From: Bacillota bacterium
GTDB taxonomy: Bacteria > Bacillota > Clostridia > Christensenellales > CAG-138
Length of the DNA: 6,786 nt
Assembly (NCBI GenBank): GCA_023453725.1
Contig: JAEXTB010000311.1
Coordinates: forward strand, 1-6,786
Reading direction: 5' to 3'
Part shown: positions 5,613 through 6,786 of the stretch, piece by piece
How the letters are laid out: each line of letters starts with the position of its first letter
Numbering within the stretch: the stretch's first letter is position 1
Translations under genes and position numbers: made by a program
The notes under the pieces: model-generated
Seen by the model: only the letters and a program-made list of their open reading frames with translations
Told to the model about the DNA's origin: nothing
Database searches by the model: none

Positions 5613-6786
5613 ATGAGCCTGACGGATCAAGAGATACAAAGCATTGTAGAGGATACGCGAAAGCGGCTGGGTCACACAAAAACGACGGGCGCAGAATGGC
5701 TTTGCGATACTATGGAAGAGGCGGTAGCAGCCGCCGCAGCAGCGCAGCGCGAATTGATGCGCCATACGCTCGCTGAACGTGCTGCGATGATAGACGCCAT
5801 GCGCCGTGCCGCGCGTGAGAATGTGCGGCAGCTTTCCGAGCTGGCGCATCAGGAAACGGGCTACGGCAGCGTGGAGCACAAAGTGCTTAAAAACCTGTTG
5901 GCAATTGAAAAAACGCCGGGGGTAGAGGATCTTCATGCCGATGCAGTCTCGGGTGATTTTGGCCTGACATTGATGGAGAAGGCGCCTTTTGGGGTGATCG
6001 GCGCAATCACGCCTTCCACAAACCCTACCTCCACTGTCATCAACAACAGCATCAGCATGATTTCGGCGGGAAACGCTGTGGTGTTTAACCCCCATCCGGC
6101 GGCAAAGCGCGCGTCTACTGAGGCCATGCGCATTTTGAACGGCGCGATTCGGGCGGCGGGCGGTCCCGCAGCGCTCGTTTGCACCGTAAAGGAGCCGACG
6201 CTCGAAACGGGCAAGGCGCTCATGGAGCATAAGCAGGTGCCTCTTCTAGCCATTACCGGGGGAGAAGCGGTGGTGCGTGTCGCCATGAAAACGGGGAAAA
6301 AGGTCATCGCCGCAGGCCCAGGCAATCCCCCTGTCATTGTAGACGATACGGCGAACATCGGTAAGGCCGCAAAGGATATCGTAGACGGCGCGAGCTTTGA
6401 CAACAACGTGCTGTGCATCGCCGAAAAAGAAGTATTCGTTTACGAAGGCGTGGCGGATGCGCTTCTTTCAGCTATGCAAATAAACGGCGCGTATTTGGCA
6501 AGCCATATGGATGCAGAGAAGATTGTGAACACCGTGTTCGCGCAAAAGGACGGCAAGTACACGCTCAACCGAAAGTTTGTGGGCAAGCCCGCAACTTACA
6601 TCCTTAAAGAAAGCGGCGTGCGTTTTGAAGGCAACCCGCGGCTTGTAATTGCCGAGGTGACGGAATGCCATCCGTTCATCACGGTGGAAATGCTCATGCC
6701 GGTGCTTGGAATTGTTCGCGTAAAACACGACATCCATGCTGCTATTGAAAAAGCGGTTGCGGCCGAGGACGGCTGCAGGCATACCG
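5613..6786 (+). CDS. CoA-acylating aldehyde dehydrogenase, PduP/EutE type (3' end missing)
   Basis: The open frame runs from ATG 5613 off the right edge, giving 391 residues of an expected 460 or so. It oxidises a short aldehyde with NAD+ and CoA to acyl-CoA plus NADH inside the compartment. The EKAPFGVIGAITPSTNP segment (Asn137 expected catalytic) and AGPGNPPVIVDD (GPGNPP at 235-240) are seen. The nucleophile Cys268 lies in DNNVLCIAEKEV, and the later VTECHPF and EMLMPVLGIV segments are typical of the family. Residues 2-19 (SLTDQEIQSIVEDTRKRLG region) form a likely encapsulation helix followed by a linker. GAGGTGG at 5602-5608 lies four bases before the ATG. The substrate (acetaldehyde, propionaldehyde or lactaldehyde) cannot be read directly. 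It is the core enzyme linking aldolase output to PduL. Confidence 0.95.
   Translation, partial: MSLTDQEIQSIVEDTRKRLGHTKTTGAEWLCDTMEEAVAAAAAAQRELMRHTLAERAAMIDAMRRAARENVRQLSELAHQETGYGSVEHKVLKNLLAIEKTPGVEDLHADAVSGDFGLTLMEKAPFGVIGAITPSTNPTSTVINNSISMISAGNAVVFNPHPAAKRASTEAMRILNGAIRAAGGPAALVCTVKEPTLETGKALMEHKQVPLLAITGGEAVVRVAMKTGKKVIAAGPGNPPVIVDDTANIGKAAKDIVDGASFDNNVLCIAEKEVFVYEGVADALLSAMQINGAYLASHMDAEKIVNTVFAQKDGKYTLNRKFVGKPATYILKESGVRFEGNPRLVIAEVTECHPFITVEMLMPVLGIVRVKHDIHAAIEKAVAAEDGCRHT

Noticed and set aside
5208..6230. Long minus-strand open frame of 340 codons
   Set aside because: It lies antisense over the EutN-type and PduP-type genes, which show strong family motifs. Its predicted protein is Arg/Cys/His-rich with no recognisable domain, as expected for an antisense shadow of GC-rich coding DNA.
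1..6786. CRISPR array, tRNA/rRNA genes, insertion sequences
   Set aside because: No regularly spaced direct repeats, tRNA-like cloverleaf sequence, transposase-like protein or terminal inverted repeats were seen on either strand.

Overview
The window is a piece of a bacterial microcompartment (BMC) operon. All ten recognisable genes lie on the + strand and are tightly packed. The first gene is cut by the left edge and the last by the right edge. Strong AGGAGG-type ribosome binding sites, moderately GC-rich coding DNA and the gene set suggest an anaerobic Firmicute, probably of the Clostridia. That placement is an inference, as the window has no phylogenetic marker gene.

Left block (2-3158): the 3' part of a ribulose-phosphate/allulose-phosphate 3-epimerase-like gene; an SDR dehydrogenase resembling sorbitol-6-phosphate dehydrogenase; a DeoC-type class I aldolase with an added N-terminal encapsulation helix and an added C-terminal CX2CX2CX3CP iron-sulfur-type motif; a PduA/EutM-type hexameric shell protein; and a second SDR. 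A 121-base AT-rich gap follows (3159-3279), the largest gap in the window. It carries a plausible promoter and palindromes.

Right block (3280-6786): a zinc-dependent class II (FucA/AraD-type) aldolase; PduL phosphotransacylase, overlapping it by 11 bases; an unrecognised protein with an encapsulation-like N-terminus, perhaps distantly PduM-like; a EutN/CcmL-type pentameric vertex protein; and a PduP/EutE-type CoA-acylating aldehyde dehydrogenase, open at the right edge.

Proposed joint function: sugar phosphates are prepared by the epimerase and SDRs and cleaved by one or both aldolases to a short aldehyde plus a triose phosphate. The aldehyde is held in the protein shell, oxidised to acyl-CoA by the PduP-like enzyme and converted to acyl-phosphate by PduL, allowing ATP formation. 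DeoC plus PduP plus PduL resembles the 'sugar phosphate utilising' (SPU) class of BMC loci. The class II aldolase and the two SDRs in the same locus are less expected. The most unusual single item is the DeoC with a ferredoxin-like cysteine tail. Shell trimers, NAD-recycling alcohol dehydrogenase, acetate kinase, kinases and transporters are not in the window and may lie outside it.
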